Notes: generated by a model from the sequence alone, not told the origin. A stretch of 64,000 nt of DNA from Hallerella sp964587155 (GCA_964587155.1 CAZPKF010000008.1:33014-97013); one strand, 5' to 3'. Positions 1 to 9,131 are shown, counted from the stretch's first letter. Numbers and translations: made by a program.

Positions 1-447
1 TTTTTGGAAGAAATAGATCCGGCGACAGTTTCTGTCGAAGGACATATTGAAGAAGATACGGCGAAGTTTACTGGTGAGCCGTGGAACCGTGGATTCCAAG
101 GCTTTGCGGGGAAATCATCGGGAAGGTTCGGAAACCGTCCGGGAAACTTTTCTCGCGGATTTTCCCCAGTTTCTAAGCCTGCGTCGGGATTGCACAAAAC
201 GCAGCGCATCGTTTATGCGAATCCGCCTGTTGTCAAAAAAAACAAGCCGGATGTCCACGTCGTCTATGATAGGGATTGTGAAAATCCGTTGCATCCCGGA
301 GTCCGGGTGGGCCATTTGAAATTTGGCAAAGGCGTTGTGACAAAAGTGTCGGGTTCTGGAGAGAACGCCCGGGTCGAAGTGAAATTTTCCGACGGAATTG
401 TCAGAAAATTGATTTTAAAATACGCAGGACTTGAAATTTTGGACTAG
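1..447 (+). CDS. UvrD/PcrA-type DNA helicase, C-terminal end (5' truncated by window edge)
   Basis: The reading frame is open from base 1 (FLEEIDPATV...), so only the last ~148 residues are in the window. The start resembles the 'SRFLEEIP' stretch that follows the last helicase motif in superfamily I UvrD/PcrA proteins. The end (HPGVRVGHLKFGKGVV...GSGENARVEVKF...LKYAGLEIL) matches the small C-terminal Tudor-like domain of PcrA, which contacts RNA polymerase. The family is a 3'-5' helicase in nucleotide-excision repair and replication conflict resolution. No catalytic motif is visible here, so the choice between PcrA and UvrD cannot be made. Confidence 0.85.
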   Translation, partial: FLEEIDPATVSVEGHIEEDTAKFTGEPWNRGFQGFAGKSSGRFGNRPGNFSRGFSPVSKPASGLHKTQRIVYANPPVVKKNKPDVHVVYDRDCENPLHPGVRVGHLKFGKGVVTKVSGSGENARVEVKFSDGIVRKLILKYAGLEILD

Positions 448-499
448 TTTTGGCTATGGAGTTTTCTATTTTTAAGGAGAACTCAAGAAAGGTCTGGAT

Positions 500-784
500 A
501 TGCTCAGCAAAGAAGAAATTTTGAAAATCGCAAAGCTTTCCCGTTTGAAGGTCTCGGATGCGGACGTGGAATCCGTTTCGGCACGCCTAGATGAACTTCT
601 TCACCATATGGAAGATTTGAGGTCTTTAGACCTTTCTGAAGTGGAACCGATGACCGGCGTGGAAGATGCACCGACGGTTCTCCGCGAAGACATTCCGCAA
701 CCTTCGCTTTCGCACGAACAAGCGTTCGCCAACGCTCCGGAAGTTGAAAACGACCATTTTGTGATTCCCAAAGTGATTGGCTGA
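500..784 (+). CDS. gatC: Asp/Glu-tRNA amidotransferase subunit C
   Basis: 94 residues, the normal GatC length. It starts MLSKEEILKIAKLSRLKV and has the typical pattern of an N-terminal helix, a middle ERLDELLHHMEDL-like helix and the loop 'SEVEPMTGV', and ends in the family's VPKVI-like tail (FVIPKVIG). GatC stabilises the GatA amidase on GatB so that mischarged Glu-tRNA(Gln)/Asp-tRNA(Asn) is amidated. gatA and gatB are not adjacent. Two TAnnTTT-like octamers (445-452 and 467-474) lie upstream and could drive it after the helicase gene. Confidence 0.93.
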   Translation: MLSKEEILKIAKLSRLKVSDADVESVSARLDELLHHMEDLRSLDLSEVEPMTGVEDAPTVLREDIPQPSLSHEQAFANAPEVENDHFVIPKVIG

Positions 785-799
785 CGGCAGGCAAAGACA

Positions 800-1522
800 A
801 TGACTGCCGTTCATTGCGTCGTTCCCGCTCGGTTTTCTTCGTCCCGATTTCCGGGAAAACCGCTTGTCCCCATTTGCGGGCGTCCGATGATTCTCCGCAC
901 CTTAGACAGGGCTTTAGCCGCCGGGTGTTTTAAAAGTGTCGTCTGTGCAACAGACGACATTCGCATTTTAAAAGTGGTGGAGGCGGCCGGATTTGAAGCC
1001 ATTCTCACGTCCGAAGCGGCGACGGGTTCTGACCGTGTCGCAGAAGCCGCCCAACGGTTGGGTTTGGATTTGGTTGTGAATTTACAGGGAGATGAGCCTC
1101 TCGCGGATTTGGAAATGCTTCGTCAGGTGGCTTTTTCGCTTTCCCGCGAACCGAATGCCTGGGTGAGCGTCGCCGCACCGCTTTCGCCTCTTGACAGGGA
1201 CAAAAATTCCGTGGTGAAAGTGGAAGTAGATTCGATGGGCTATGCCGTGGATTTTGTCCGCCAGCTGCCCCCGGAGCCGCGGAAATGGTTCCGCCACGTG
1301 GGCGTGTATGCTTATTCCGCAGAGTCTAGGGCGGAATTCGCCGCCCTGCCGCAATCGGATTTGGAACGGGAACGCTCCTTGGAGCAACTCCGCATTTTGG
1401 GAAAACGCCCCATTCGAATGGTTTTTTGTACATCCCTTTCGGCGTCGGTGGATTTACCGTCCGATGTCCAAAAGGTGGAAAACATTTTAACCAAATGGAA
1501 AACAGATGAAAACGGAAATTGA
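800..1522 (+). CDS. kdsB: 3-deoxy-D-manno-octulosonate cytidylyltransferase
   Basis: 240 residues. The N-terminal nucleotide-binding loop PARFSSSRFPGKPL (about residues 9-22) and NLQGDEPL (about 93-100) are the CMP-KDO synthetase signatures. The enzyme activates KDO with CTP for lipopolysaccharide inner core, so the organism is expected to have a Gram-negative-type outer membrane. It starts 15 nt after gatC and overlaps pyrG by 17 nt. The pairing is sensible, since PyrG makes the CTP that KdsB uses. Confidence 0.95.
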   Translation: MTAVHCVVPARFSSSRFPGKPLVPICGRPMILRTLDRALAAGCFKSVVCATDDIRILKVVEAAGFEAILTSEAATGSDRVAEAAQRLGLDLVVNLQGDEPLADLEMLRQVAFSLSREPNAWVSVAAPLSPLDRDKNSVVKVEVDSMGYAVDFVRQLPPEPRKWFRHVGVYAYSAESRAEFAALPQSDLERERSLEQLRILGKRPIRMVFCTSLSASVDLPSDVQKVENILTKWKTDENGN

Positions 1523-3152
1523 ATACAATGGAAAAACCAAGTTCATCATTGTGACGGGAGGCGTCATTTCGGGTTTGGGAAAAGGGGTTGCTGCGGCAAG
1601 CATCGGAGCTCTTCTTTCAAACAAGATGAAAGTTGTCCCTGTCAAGTGCGATGGTTACCTGAATACGGATCCGGGAACGATGAATCCGACAGAACATGGG
1701 GAAGTCTATGTTTTGGATGACGGCGGAGAAGTCGACATGGATTTTGGCCATTACGAGCGCTTTTTGAATATTACGGCCCGCTCGGAATGGAGCCTGACGA
1801 TGGGGAAGGTCTTTAAGCTCATTTTGGAAAAGGAGCGGCGCGGGGATTATCTGGGGCATACTGTGCAATTCATCCCGCATGTGACAAACGCCATCAAGTC
1901 GCATTTTTATGAAGTCGCAGCCAACGAAAACGCAGATGTCCTGCTCATTGAAATCGGAGGCACTGTCGGCGATCTCGAAAATCAGTTTTTCATCGAAGCT
2001 GCCCGCCAGTTGTCGCACGAAGTCGGATGTGAAAATTGCATGTTTGTCCATCTGACTTATGTTCCGATTCCTTCTGGGGTCAAGGAACAAAAGTCCAAGC
2101 CGACGCAAATGTCCGTCCGCGAATTGAACGAACGCGGCATTTACCCGGACATCATCATCGCCCGCTGCGAAGAGTTTTTGAAACCGCACATCAAAGAAAA
2201 AATCGGACTTTTTTGCAATTTGCCACCTTCCCATGTTGTTTCCGGAGTCGATGTCCGTCATGTTTACGAGTGCCCGCTAGTCTATGACAAAGAGGGTGTT
2301 CCCGAAATTTTGCTGAAAAAACTCCGGATTTATGCGCCGCCCAAGTTGGATGCGTGGAGCCGTTTGGTCGACACCATGAACAGGAACGATACGAATCCGC
2401 GCAAAGTCTTGACTGTTGCCATCGGCGGCAAATACACGCGTCTCGAAGACTCTTACGCGAGTGTCGTCGAAGCGTTGAACCATGTTTCTGCGCATTTGGA
2501 CCTCCATGTGGAAATCCGCTGGATTGATACGGAAAAGCTGGAAATGCACCCGGAAGAAGTCGAAGCGGACATGAGGGGAATTGATGCGGTCATCATTCCC
2601 GGCGGATTTGGGACTCGCGGCATCGAAGGCAAAATTGTCCTCATTGAATATGTGCGGGAACACGGGATTCCTTTTTTGGGAATTTGCTACGGCATGCAGC
2701 TTGCCGTGGTGGAGTTCGCAAGGCATGTTTGCGGCTTAGCCGGGGCGGGAACGATGGAAACCGATTCGGATTCCCACCGCGTAGAAAATCCGGTCATCGC
2801 TTATCTCCCCGGACAAGATAAAATACGCGAAAAAGGGGCGACCATGCGCTTGGGCGGACACGACGTCCTTATCCGCAAAGGTTCTTTGGCTGAGTCTGTT
2901 TACGGCAAAACGGAAATTCGCGAACGGTTCCGCCACCGTTATGAAGTCAATCCCCAATACGTAGAACGTTTGGAAAAAGGCGGGCTTCTTTTTTCGGGAA
3001 AAGCGAAAAACGAAGATATCATGCAAATTCTCGAACTTCCCGGGCATCCGTATTTTGTCGCGTGCCAGTTCCATCCGGAATTGAAGAGTTCCCTTCTCCA
3101 TCCGGCGCCTTTGTTTATGGGACTTTTGAAGGTGGCAGATGAACGGGCCTGA
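1506..3152 (+). CDS. pyrG: CTP synthase
   Basis: 548 residues. The N-terminal amidoligase domain has the P-loop GGVISGLGKGVAAASIGALL (about residues 18-37). The C-terminal class I glutamine amidotransferase domain has the nucleophile Cys394 in GICYGMQLA and the His523/Glu525 pair in QFHPELKS. It converts UTP to CTP with glutamine as nitrogen donor. The ATG lies inside the end of kdsB and the stop lies inside the start of the ComEA-like gene, which suggests translational coupling. Confidence 0.97.
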   Translation: MKTEIEYNGKTKFIIVTGGVISGLGKGVAAASIGALLSNKMKVVPVKCDGYLNTDPGTMNPTEHGEVYVLDDGGEVDMDFGHYERFLNITARSEWSLTMGKVFKLILEKERRGDYLGHTVQFIPHVTNAIKSHFYEVAANENADVLLIEIGGTVGDLENQFFIEAARQLSHEVGCENCMFVHLTYVPIPSGVKEQKSKPTQMSVRELNERGIYPDIIIARCEEFLKPHIKEKIGLFCNLPPSHVVSGVDVRHVYECPLVYDKEGVPEILLKKLRIYAPPKLDAWSRLVDTMNRNDTNPRKVLTVAIGGKYTRLEDSYASVVEALNHVSAHLDLHVEIRWIDTEKLEMHPEEVEADMRGIDAVIIPGGFGTRGIEGKIVLIEYVREHGIPFLGICYGMQLAVVEFARHVCGLAGAGTMETDSDSHRVENPVIAYLPGQDKIREKGATMRLGGHDVLIRKGSLAESVYGKTEIRERFRHRYEVNPQYVERLEKGGLLFSGKAKNEDIMQILELPGHPYFVACQFHPELKSSLLHPAPLFMGLLKVADERA

Positions 3153-3570
3153 AAAGAAGGTCTTTAGATTGGCTTTAGCCTTGTTCGCCTTGGGATGTGT
3201 CGTGACGTTTTCTCCTTGGGATCCCGTGCCGCAAATAGAAACTTTCTCTTATGCGGAAGGGGAGCCGTGGAATGGTTCGAACATCCTCGCCGACACTCTG
3301 GGTATTCTACAAAAATCAACGGATTCGCTGCATAAGCGCACTAAATCCCTTAAAAAGGCAAAGCCGGCTGTCCATTTTCCCATTTCGATAAACCGGGCGA
3401 CAGCTGCGGAATTGTGCGCCATCAAAGGCGTGGGGCCGAAACTTGCAGAAAGGATAATCGCTTACCGCTCAAGCCATGGAAAGTTTTCCGGGCCGTCGGA
3501 TTTGCGGAAAGTATCCGGAATCGGCAAGAAAAAAGCGGAAAATATTCTCGGCTTCGTCGTTTTTGACTAG
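3139..3570 (+). CDS. ComEA-like helix-hairpin-helix protein
   Basis: 143 residues. An N-terminal hydrophobic segment (about residues 9-24) would act as a signal anchor. A spacer follows, then two HhH motifs near the end (SINRATAAELCAIKGVGPKLAERII and SGPSDLRKVSGIGKKKAENI). This arrangement is typical of ComEA-type DNA receptors of the competence machinery or of related HhH proteins. A ComEC homologue is encoded in the same window (23587-25941, minus strand), so a DNA-uptake role is plausible but not shown. It overlaps pyrG by 14 nt. Confidence 0.8.
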   Translation: MNGPEKKVFRLALALFALGCVVTFSPWDPVPQIETFSYAEGEPWNGSNILADTLGILQKSTDSLHKRTKSLKKAKPAVHFPISINRATAAELCAIKGVGPKLAERIIAYRSSHGKFSGPSDLRKVSGIGKKKAENILGFVVFD

Positions 3571-3601
3571 ATTTATAAAAAATAGGACGCAAGTTGTTGA
3601 T

Positions 3602-4513
3602 ATGACGGAAGATACGAAGTTGCATCTAGGCATTGAAGCGGGTGAAGTCCTGCTCAAGGTGGCTCTTTATGATCCGCAAGAGAAGAAAGTCGTCAAAACG
3701 GCGATTCTCGACACGGGATCGAATCCGCTGGATGACGTTTTCGCTTTTGAATCCGCTTTGCAAAAGTGGATGGCGGAAAACGAGAATCTTGAAATAGGAA
3801 CGGTCGCTTTGACCGTGTCCTCATTTCGCGCTGTTGTCAAGCAATTGATTGTTCCGCCAGAGGCGACTGATGTCCGCGAATATCTCGAATGGTACTTGGG
3901 AACCCTAGTCAATGCGAATGTGGGCGATTACATTTTGGATTTTGCCGAATTGGGAGAGTCCGAAACGGGGCGTTCTGTTTTGCTCATCGCCTTGCGAAAA
4001 GTTTGGGTCGACGCCATCCGCAAAGGATTCCGCGACCAGAACTTGGCCCCGAAAATCCTCGAAGTCGATGCCGTTTCCTTATTGAACCTGCTCGAAGCGG
4101 GGTCGGCGATGGATGGCAAGCTCCAGTGCGTCATCAAGGCAGATGTCACCGGCGTCATGTTGCTGTGGGTTTCGCAAAACAACATCCGGGCGTTGCGCTG
4201 CTGTTCAACCCTTGATTTGGCGGGAAAGGAACGCGCCGAAGCCTACGCGTTGCTGTCGAACAACATTTCCGCTCAAGTAAAAATGGCGAATGAAATCAAC
4301 GGTGTTTCCGTGAACCAGTATCTGCTTTGCGGTGAACTGGCGACCGATATCCTGTTTGTTGAAAATCTGCGAAAGGCCGTGGACGACAAACCGATTTTGC
4401 CGATGGATTCTTTTGCTGAAATCCGCTTGCCTGTCGATGAAGAAAGCGCAAGCCACGTACTTTCCTGTGCAGGGGCGATTGGCGTTGCCCTGAGGAGCGC
4501 AAAGCATGATTGA
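3602..4513 (+). CDS. PilM/GspL-like actin-fold protein
   Basis: The ATG at 3602 was chosen because the longer frame starting at 3476 runs inside the ComEA-like gene; it gives 303 residues. The N-terminus LHLGIEAGEVLLKVALYD resembles the phosphate-1 loop of the actin/PilM/GspL fold, and the protein ends just where a single-TM partner begins. PilM-type proteins form the cytoplasmic ring of type IV pilus or type II secretion systems and bind the tail of PilN/GspL. No other pilus genes are in the window, so the family call is moderate. It overlaps the next gene by 8 nt. Confidence 0.55.
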   Translation: MTEDTKLHLGIEAGEVLLKVALYDPQEKKVVKTAILDTGSNPLDDVFAFESALQKWMAENENLEIGTVALTVSSFRAVVKQLIVPPEATDVREYLEWYLGTLVNANVGDYILDFAELGESETGRSVLLIALRKVWVDAIRKGFRDQNLAPKILEVDAVSLLNLLEAGSAMDGKLQCVIKADVTGVMLLWVSQNNIRALRCCSTLDLAGKERAEAYALLSNNISAQVKMANEINGVSVNQYLLCGELATDILFVENLRKAVDDKPILPMDSFAEIRLPVDEESASHVLSCAGAIGVALRSAKHD

Positions 4514-5537
4514 ATTGAACTTGATTGAAGCGGCATCCCGTCCCGTTCCTGTTTCTGTCGCTCCCCGGGTAACGGTTTCGAAACGGGCAGAGTCAAAAGA
4601 AAAAAAGCGCACCGGGTTGTTGGCCGTTGCCGCTGTTTTGGCGTTGTTGATTGTGGGTGTCGTCGTCTTGAAATTGGTGGGCGTCCCCAAGGCACTCGAA
4701 GGCGTGTTGCCCGCTCCCGTGCTCAGTGTTCTCGGAATTGAAGATCCTAGCCGATCCGGTCCGGAATTGGGGATGCGGATTTCTGGTCAAACGACGACTG
4801 CCGGTGGCAACATTGCAAGCCGCCGTGCCGAAGAGGAGGCTGCCGCAGTCCGGAAGGCCCAGGTTGCTTCCCCGGAACGCGTTGTCCAGGATATCCGTCC
4901 CGAAATTTTCCAAAAAGAGAAACGCTCCGCTTATGCGGATTTGCTTCCCATGGAAAAAGTCGTTTTCCAAAAGTCGATGGCGGCGCAAATTCTTGCCTTT
5001 ATCAACGCGGTGACTCCAGATGGAGTGAGCTTTGCGGACATCGTCTTTGAAGCTCCGAATTTTTATTCCATCCGCGGAGTTGCAGAATCTCCCGTGATTC
5101 AGAAGAATTATTTGGAACGCTTGAAAATGGGAAGCTCCGAATTCAAAACACCTCAGCTTCCGGAGAACGCTCCGGCGACATCGATTACCGCATACGGCGT
5201 TCTTTCTGCGAAATCGGACGCCACGCCTGCTGCCGGAATCATTTCCTTTGTCAAGGAAAGCGAACTGGCGAAAGAAACGGAAACGCTCCGCGGGTTGGAT
5301 GCCGGTGGAAAAATGCGTTTTTCCGGATTTAAAAAACCGAAAGTGGAAGATTTTGGCGTTTACAAAAGCACGACTTACCATTTGACGACTTCGGCGGATT
5401 TTCAAACGGTGTTGCGCTTTGTGGACGCCCTTTCCAAAAGTCCAGTCCGCGTTGGCATTGAAAAACTCCGGATGTCTGCCGCCGGCAAAAACGGCGTTTC
5501 GACTTCGATGACTCTTGTCGTCTATACGCAAGACTGA
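4506..5537 (+). CDS. PilN/PilO-like inner-membrane protein
   Basis: 343 residues. It starts MIELNLIEAASRPVP, and the short cytoplasmic MIELNLI-type tail is characteristic of PilN, the part that binds PilM. One TM helix follows (about residues 38-58, LLAVAAVLALLIVGVVVLKL) and then a long periplasmic part with a C-terminal ferredoxin-like region. Being encoded directly after a PilM-like protein supports an assembly-platform function. It may be a PilN-PilO fusion given its length (PilN alone is about 180-200). It overlaps rsmD by 1 nt (TGATG). Confidence 0.6.
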   Translation: MIELNLIEAASRPVPVSVAPRVTVSKRAESKEKKRTGLLAVAAVLALLIVGVVVLKLVGVPKALEGVLPAPVLSVLGIEDPSRSGPELGMRISGQTTTAGGNIASRRAEEEAAAVRKAQVASPERVVQDIRPEIFQKEKRSAYADLLPMEKVVFQKSMAAQILAFINAVTPDGVSFADIVFEAPNFYSIRGVAESPVIQKNYLERLKMGSSEFKTPQLPENAPATSITAYGVLSAKSDATPAAGIISFVKESELAKETETLRGLDAGGKMRFSGFKKPKVEDFGVYKSTTYHLTTSADFQTVLRFVDALSKSPVRVGIEKLRMSAAGKNGVSTSMTLVVYTQD

Positions 5538-6070
5538 TGCCGATTCGCGTTTCTGGCGGTGAATTTCGCGGGCGGCAAATCGCCTCGCCGCTTTCTTCCA
5601 AAACTAGGCCTACCGCGGCGATGACGCGCGAAGCTCTTTTCAACATTTTGCAAGATGTCTCCGGATTCCGCGTCTTGGACCTGTTTGCCGGGTCCGGAAT
5701 TATGGGAATCGAAGCGATAAGCCGGGGTGCGGCTTCTGTGACTGCGGTTGAAAAAAATGCGGCGCAGGCGCGTTCCATCGAATCGGCGTATCGCAGCTTG
5801 GGAATTTCTGAAAAGCTTCATTTGTGTGTAACCGAGGCGTTGCGCTTTGCGGAAAGGGAACAGAAATCCGAAAACCGTTTTGACCTGATTTACGCGGATC
5901 CGCCTTTTACGGAGGCGTATCCCGATTTGCGCTGTGTTTTACCGCTTTTATCTGCCGGGGGAGTGGCCGTGTTCGAAGTGCCGTCCAGGCATCTTCCCGA
6001 TTGGTCTTCTGCTTGTCGAATCCGCCGTTATGGGGAAAGTTCGCTAGCTTTCTTTTACGCATCTTTGTAA
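5537..6070 (+). CDS. rsmD: 16S rRNA (guanine966-N2)-methyltransferase
   Basis: 177 residues. It starts MPIRVSGGEFRGRQIASP like RsmD, with the SAM-binding loop VLDLFAGSGIMGIEAISRGA (about residues 44-63) and the base-methylating motif IYADPPF (about 118-124). It methylates G966 of 16S rRNA in the small subunit. The downstream coaD partner is the classic rsmD-coaD gene pair found across bacteria. Confidence 0.93.
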   Translation: MPIRVSGGEFRGRQIASPLSSKTRPTAAMTREALFNILQDVSGFRVLDLFAGSGIMGIEAISRGAASVTAVEKNAAQARSIESAYRSLGISEKLHLCVTEALRFAEREQKSENRFDLIYADPPFTEAYPDLRCVLPLLSAGGVAVFEVPSRHLPDWSSACRIRRYGESSLAFFYASL

Positions 6071-6075
6071 ATTTG
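6068..6075 (+). promoter_or_regulatory. TAAATTTG -7-like element 4 nt before coaD ATG
   Basis: Perfect match to the Bacteroidetes -7 consensus TAnnTTTG. Four bases (TGCC) separate it from the ATG at 6080, so the transcript would be leaderless. It overlaps the rsmD stop codon, so chance cannot be excluded for this one site. Confidence 0.5.
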
Positions 6076-6079
6076 TGCC

Positions 6080-6577
6080 ATGGAACGCATTGCCGTCTTT
6101 ACAGGCTCTTTTGACCCTTTTACAGTCGCCCATTTGGCGATTGCACAAAAAGCGGCGGAAATTTTTGACCAGGTGATCATCGCCGTGGGGAAAAATGTTT
6201 CCAAACGTCCCCTTTTGCCCGCTCATGTCCGGGAGCGCCTTGCGGCCAAAGCCGTAGAGTTCTTGCCGAATGTTCGGGTGGATTCTTTTGGGGGGCTTGC
6301 CGTGGAATACATGAAGACAGTCGGTGCCAAATATCTTGTGCGCGGTATCCATTCTGCGGCGGAATTTGACGTGGAGCGCGATTTGGCGTGGAACAACCAA
6401 CGGCTTTTTTCAGAAGCGGAAACGGTTTTTTTTCCGCTGGAACCGAAATTTGCCGGCGTTTCCAGCTCGGCGGTCCGAGAAATTTTGCATTTTGGCGGCT
6501 CTTGTCCGCATCTGGTCCCAGCATCCATTTACGCAGACCTTTTACACGAATTGGAGAACCTTTCATGTTCGGACTGA
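6080..6577 (+). CDS. coaD: Pantetheine-phosphate adenylyltransferase
   Basis: 165 residues. The N-terminal nucleotidyltransferase motif TGSFDPFTVAHL (about residues 7-18) carries the T/HxxH ATP-binding signature. The C-terminal GVSSSAVREI (about 132-141) is the ISSTxVR-like loop. It makes dephospho-CoA from 4'-phosphopantetheine and ATP, the penultimate CoA step. There is no Shine-Dalgarno sequence before the ATG, consistent with a leaderless start. Confidence 0.95.
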   Translation: MERIAVFTGSFDPFTVAHLAIAQKAAEIFDQVIIAVGKNVSKRPLLPAHVRERLAAKAVEFLPNVRVDSFGGLAVEYMKTVGAKYLVRGIHSAAEFDVERDLAWNNQRLFSEAETVFFPLEPKFAGVSSSAVREILHFGGSCPHLVPASIYADLLHELENLSCSD

Positions 6578-7377
6578 AGCCTTTCGGAATGCTTTCTAGC
6601 CCCATCCGGATTTTGTTGATAGCAAATGTCGTCATTTTCGCCATCGGTAATTTGCTGCCCGTTTTGGGCGATTATCTGGTGGCTTACGGCGCGCTCCGTC
6701 CGGTCTTTTATTCGGAAATTTGGCGTTACCTGACTTATGCGTTTTTGCACGGCGGCTTTTGGCATTTGGCGTTCAACATGCTTTCGCTTTGGATGTTCGG
6801 AGACGACGTGGCGACGGAAATCGGTTATCGCCGCTTTTGGATCCTCTATCTCTTCTGCGCCGTTTTTGCGGGCGTTTTCAGCATTCCGTTCTATCTGATG
6901 GGTGTGATGTCACCGTTTTCTTACATTGTCGGTGCTTCTGGCGCGCTGATGGGCGTTTTCGTGGCTTATGCGTGGCTTTTCCCGAACCGCGGCATTTTGA
7001 TGTTCTTTGTTATTCCGATGCGAATCAAGCACGCCATCTGGTTTTTCATTGCCCTGGATATTCTTTTGGCGCGTTCCAATGATTCCGTTGCCCATTTCAC
7101 GCATTTGGGCGGCGTTCTTTCGGGATTCCTCTGCATGTATCTTTTCTCGCACAACATTTGGGACAAATTGCGCGGAGAATTTCGGGAAAGTCGGCGGGAT
7201 AAGCCGCAGCGAACACAAGATGAACCCCTCGAAGGGGAAGTCGCCTATTTGGACAAGAACCGTCAACTGGATATGATTTTGAAGAAAGTAAGTGAGAGCG
7301 GCGTGTCTTCGCTTTCGCCATCGGAAAAGGACTTTTTGCTCAAGGAGAGCGCGCGCCGCCGCGGTCGCCGCTTTTAG
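6565..7377 (+). CDS. Rhomboid-family intramembrane serine protease
   Basis: 270 residues from ATG 6565 (longer frames would run inside coaD). The motif GASGALMG places the catalytic Ser at 125, and HFTHLGGVLSG places the catalytic His at about 180. The upstream HGGFWHLAFNMLSLWMFG is the conserved loop/TM2 element (HxxxN). About six TM helices are followed by a soluble C-terminal tail rich in charge. It is a membrane protease of unknown substrate. It overlaps coaD by 13 nt, with GGAGAACC as a likely ribosome site. Confidence 0.92.
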   Translation: MFGLKPFGMLSSPIRILLIANVVIFAIGNLLPVLGDYLVAYGALRPVFYSEIWRYLTYAFLHGGFWHLAFNMLSLWMFGDDVATEIGYRRFWILYLFCAVFAGVFSIPFYLMGVMSPFSYIVGASGALMGVFVAYAWLFPNRGILMFFVIPMRIKHAIWFFIALDILLARSNDSVAHFTHLGGVLSGFLCMYLFSHNIWDKLRGEFRESRRDKPQRTQDEPLEGEVAYLDKNRQLDMILKKVSESGVSSLSPSEKDFLLKESARRRGRRF

Positions 7378-7385
7378 GAGGTTTT

Positions 7386-8354
7386 ATGAAGAAGGTTTTA
7401 GGATTCGGGGCTGCCCTGGTCGATCTTTTGGTGAATGTCGATGACGATTGGCTGCAAAAATGGAATGCGGCCAAAGGCGGTCAATGTTCCATCGCTTATC
7501 CGCAGATGCAAAAAATCTTGGAAAGTGCGCCAAATCCCCAAGTGGTTCCTGGCGGAGCCGCTTGCAACACGATGGTCGGTGTTGCAAAATTAGGCGGTCG
7601 CGCATCTTTCTTTTCAAAAACCGGACGCGATGCGCTGGGCGAGGCTTTTGCAAAGCATTTGGCGGAGAGCGGTGTGGAAAACCGTTTGTTGACTTCTTCT
7701 ACGGCGACAGGGACGGTCCTTTCGGCTGTGACTCCGGATGCGGAACGCACGATGTTTACCTTTTTGGGCGCTTCGAATGAAATTGTGGCATCCGATGTGA
7801 CTACGGACCTTTTTGATCAGGTCGGCATTCTGTATTTGGAAGGCTACCGCGCTTATGGTGAAACGTGTTTTTTGCGGATGGTCGAAGAAGCCCGCCGCCG
7901 CGGAGTCAGAACTGCCCTTGATTTCGGGGCGTTTGGCGTGGTGAACGATTGCCGTGCGCTTTTCAATAAACTTTTCGCCGGCAAAGAAATCGACATTTTA
8001 ATGGCGAATGAAGACGAGGCGAAGGCTTACACCGGGGTTTCGGACGAGGCGGCTCTTGAAAAGATGGCGAAGCTTTGCCAAATCGCCGTGGTGAAACTGG
8101 GAAAGCGCGGTGCGCTGATCTCGGCGGAAGGTAAGGTGTTCCATGTCGAAGCAGGAAATGCGAAAGCGCTCGACACGACGGGTGCCGGTGATCTTTGGGC
8201 TTCGGGATTCCTTTACGGATTACTCGACGGATGGTCGCCGGAACGCGCGGGGAAATTGGGCAGCCTTGTTTCAAACGAAGTCGTGCAGGTTGTCGGCGCG
8301 AAAATCCCGGAAGCGGGCTGGGCACGGATTCACGAGGGAATGCAAAATGTCTAA
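7386..8354 (+). CDS. PfkB-family carbohydrate/nucleoside kinase
   Basis: 322 residues. It has the N-terminal ribokinase fold with PGGAACNTMVGVAKLGG (about residues 56-72) and the C-terminal PfkB signature DTTGAGDLWASGFLYG with the catalytic Asp in GAGD (about residue 265). It most resembles the adenosine-kinase-like group of PfkB proteins by its length and its NEVVQVVGAKI tail, but the substrate cannot be read from the sequence. A strong AGGAGG ribosome site precedes the ATG. Confidence 0.88.
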   Translation: MKKVLGFGAALVDLLVNVDDDWLQKWNAAKGGQCSIAYPQMQKILESAPNPQVVPGGAACNTMVGVAKLGGRASFFSKTGRDALGEAFAKHLAESGVENRLLTSSTATGTVLSAVTPDAERTMFTFLGASNEIVASDVTTDLFDQVGILYLEGYRAYGETCFLRMVEEARRRGVRTALDFGAFGVVNDCRALFNKLFAGKEIDILMANEDEAKAYTGVSDEAALEKMAKLCQIAVVKLGKRGALISAEGKVFHVEAGNAKALDTTGAGDLWASGFLYGLLDGWSPERAGKLGSLVSNEVVQVVGAKIPEAGWARIHEGMQNV

Positions 8355-9114
8355 CGAAGGCGAACTGCTGGAATGGATGCCGTTCGAAACGTTTTCTTCT
8401 GCGGAAGAAGCGAATGCGATGGTGGAACTTCTCAAGGAAAACGCCATTGAATCTAGCGTTGTGAACGATGCTAATTTGGGTGGCGATCCGCTTGGACTGG
8501 ATTTTCAAAACCGCGGAGCGGATTCTTGCATTGTCAGGGTCCGCGCAAAGGATATCGACGTCGCCCGCCGCCTTTTGGAAGCTCAGGTTCAAGCGGCTAC
8601 TGCCGAAGTCGCCGATGAATTGAGTCTTGAAATGTTGAATACATTCAGCGATGAAGAACTTTTCGATATGCTGCGGAAACCCGATGAGTGGAATCCGGAA
8701 AATGTGACTCTCGCCAGGAAAATTCTCTCGTCGCACGGGAGGGATGTTTCGGATGCGGAGATGAAACGCCTTTTTGACGAACGCATTGAAAATTTGCGAA
8801 AGCCGATTCCTGTCAACAAGGCTAGTGTTTTTCTCGCTTTTGTGGCGGGCATCGCCGTTATCGCTTTGGATGTGGTGAATTACTTTTACCTAAAGTCTTC
8901 GGAATTTCTGTATTTGCTTGTCCTTGCGTTCATTGTGGCGTGTTTGGCTTTGATTGCCGGACTCAACTGGACATATCGCAAGAAACGCTTGCCGGATGGA
9001 GAAAAGGTTTTCGTTTATTCGAAGCGGCTGCGCGCCGTTTCTTTTGTGGAAACGGTTTTGGCGGCCTTTGCTTTGGGCATGACTGTTTTGGATATCGCCG
9101 TCCGCACGGTGTAG
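8347..9114 (+). CDS. DUF2007-like membrane protein
   Basis: 255 residues from ATG 8347, which overlaps the PfkB gene by 8 nt (longer frames run inside it). The N-terminal ~85 residues (MPFETFSSAEEANAMVELLKENAIESSVVNDA...VRAKDIDVARRLL) have the layout of DUF2007/putative signal-transducing ferredoxin-like domains. The middle is acidic, and three hydrophobic segments (about 160-180, 185-205 and 230-250) close the protein. The function is unknown. It appears to end the forward housekeeping block. Confidence 0.7.
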   Translation: MSNEGELLEWMPFETFSSAEEANAMVELLKENAIESSVVNDANLGGDPLGLDFQNRGADSCIVRVRAKDIDVARRLLEAQVQAATAEVADELSLEMLNTFSDEELFDMLRKPDEWNPENVTLARKILSSHGRDVSDAEMKRLFDERIENLRKPIPVNKASVFLAFVAGIAVIALDVVNYFYLKSSEFLYLLVLAFIVACLALIAGLNWTYRKKRLPDGEKVFVYSKRLRAVSFVETVLAAFALGMTVLDIAVRTV

Positions 9115-9131
9115 AGATTTGGAAGTTGGCT

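Noticed and set aside
1617..2261. 214-residue minus-strand frame in pyrG
   Set aside because: Lies entirely within the conserved CTP synthase coding sequence.
4593..5531. 312-residue minus-strand frame opposite the PilN-like gene
   Set aside because: Composition typical of an antisense reading of a G+C-biased gene, no recognisable motif.
8143..8346. N-terminal extension of the DUF2007-like protein
   Set aside because: It would overlap the PfkB kinase by over 200 nt in another frame; the ATG at 8347 gives a natural start.
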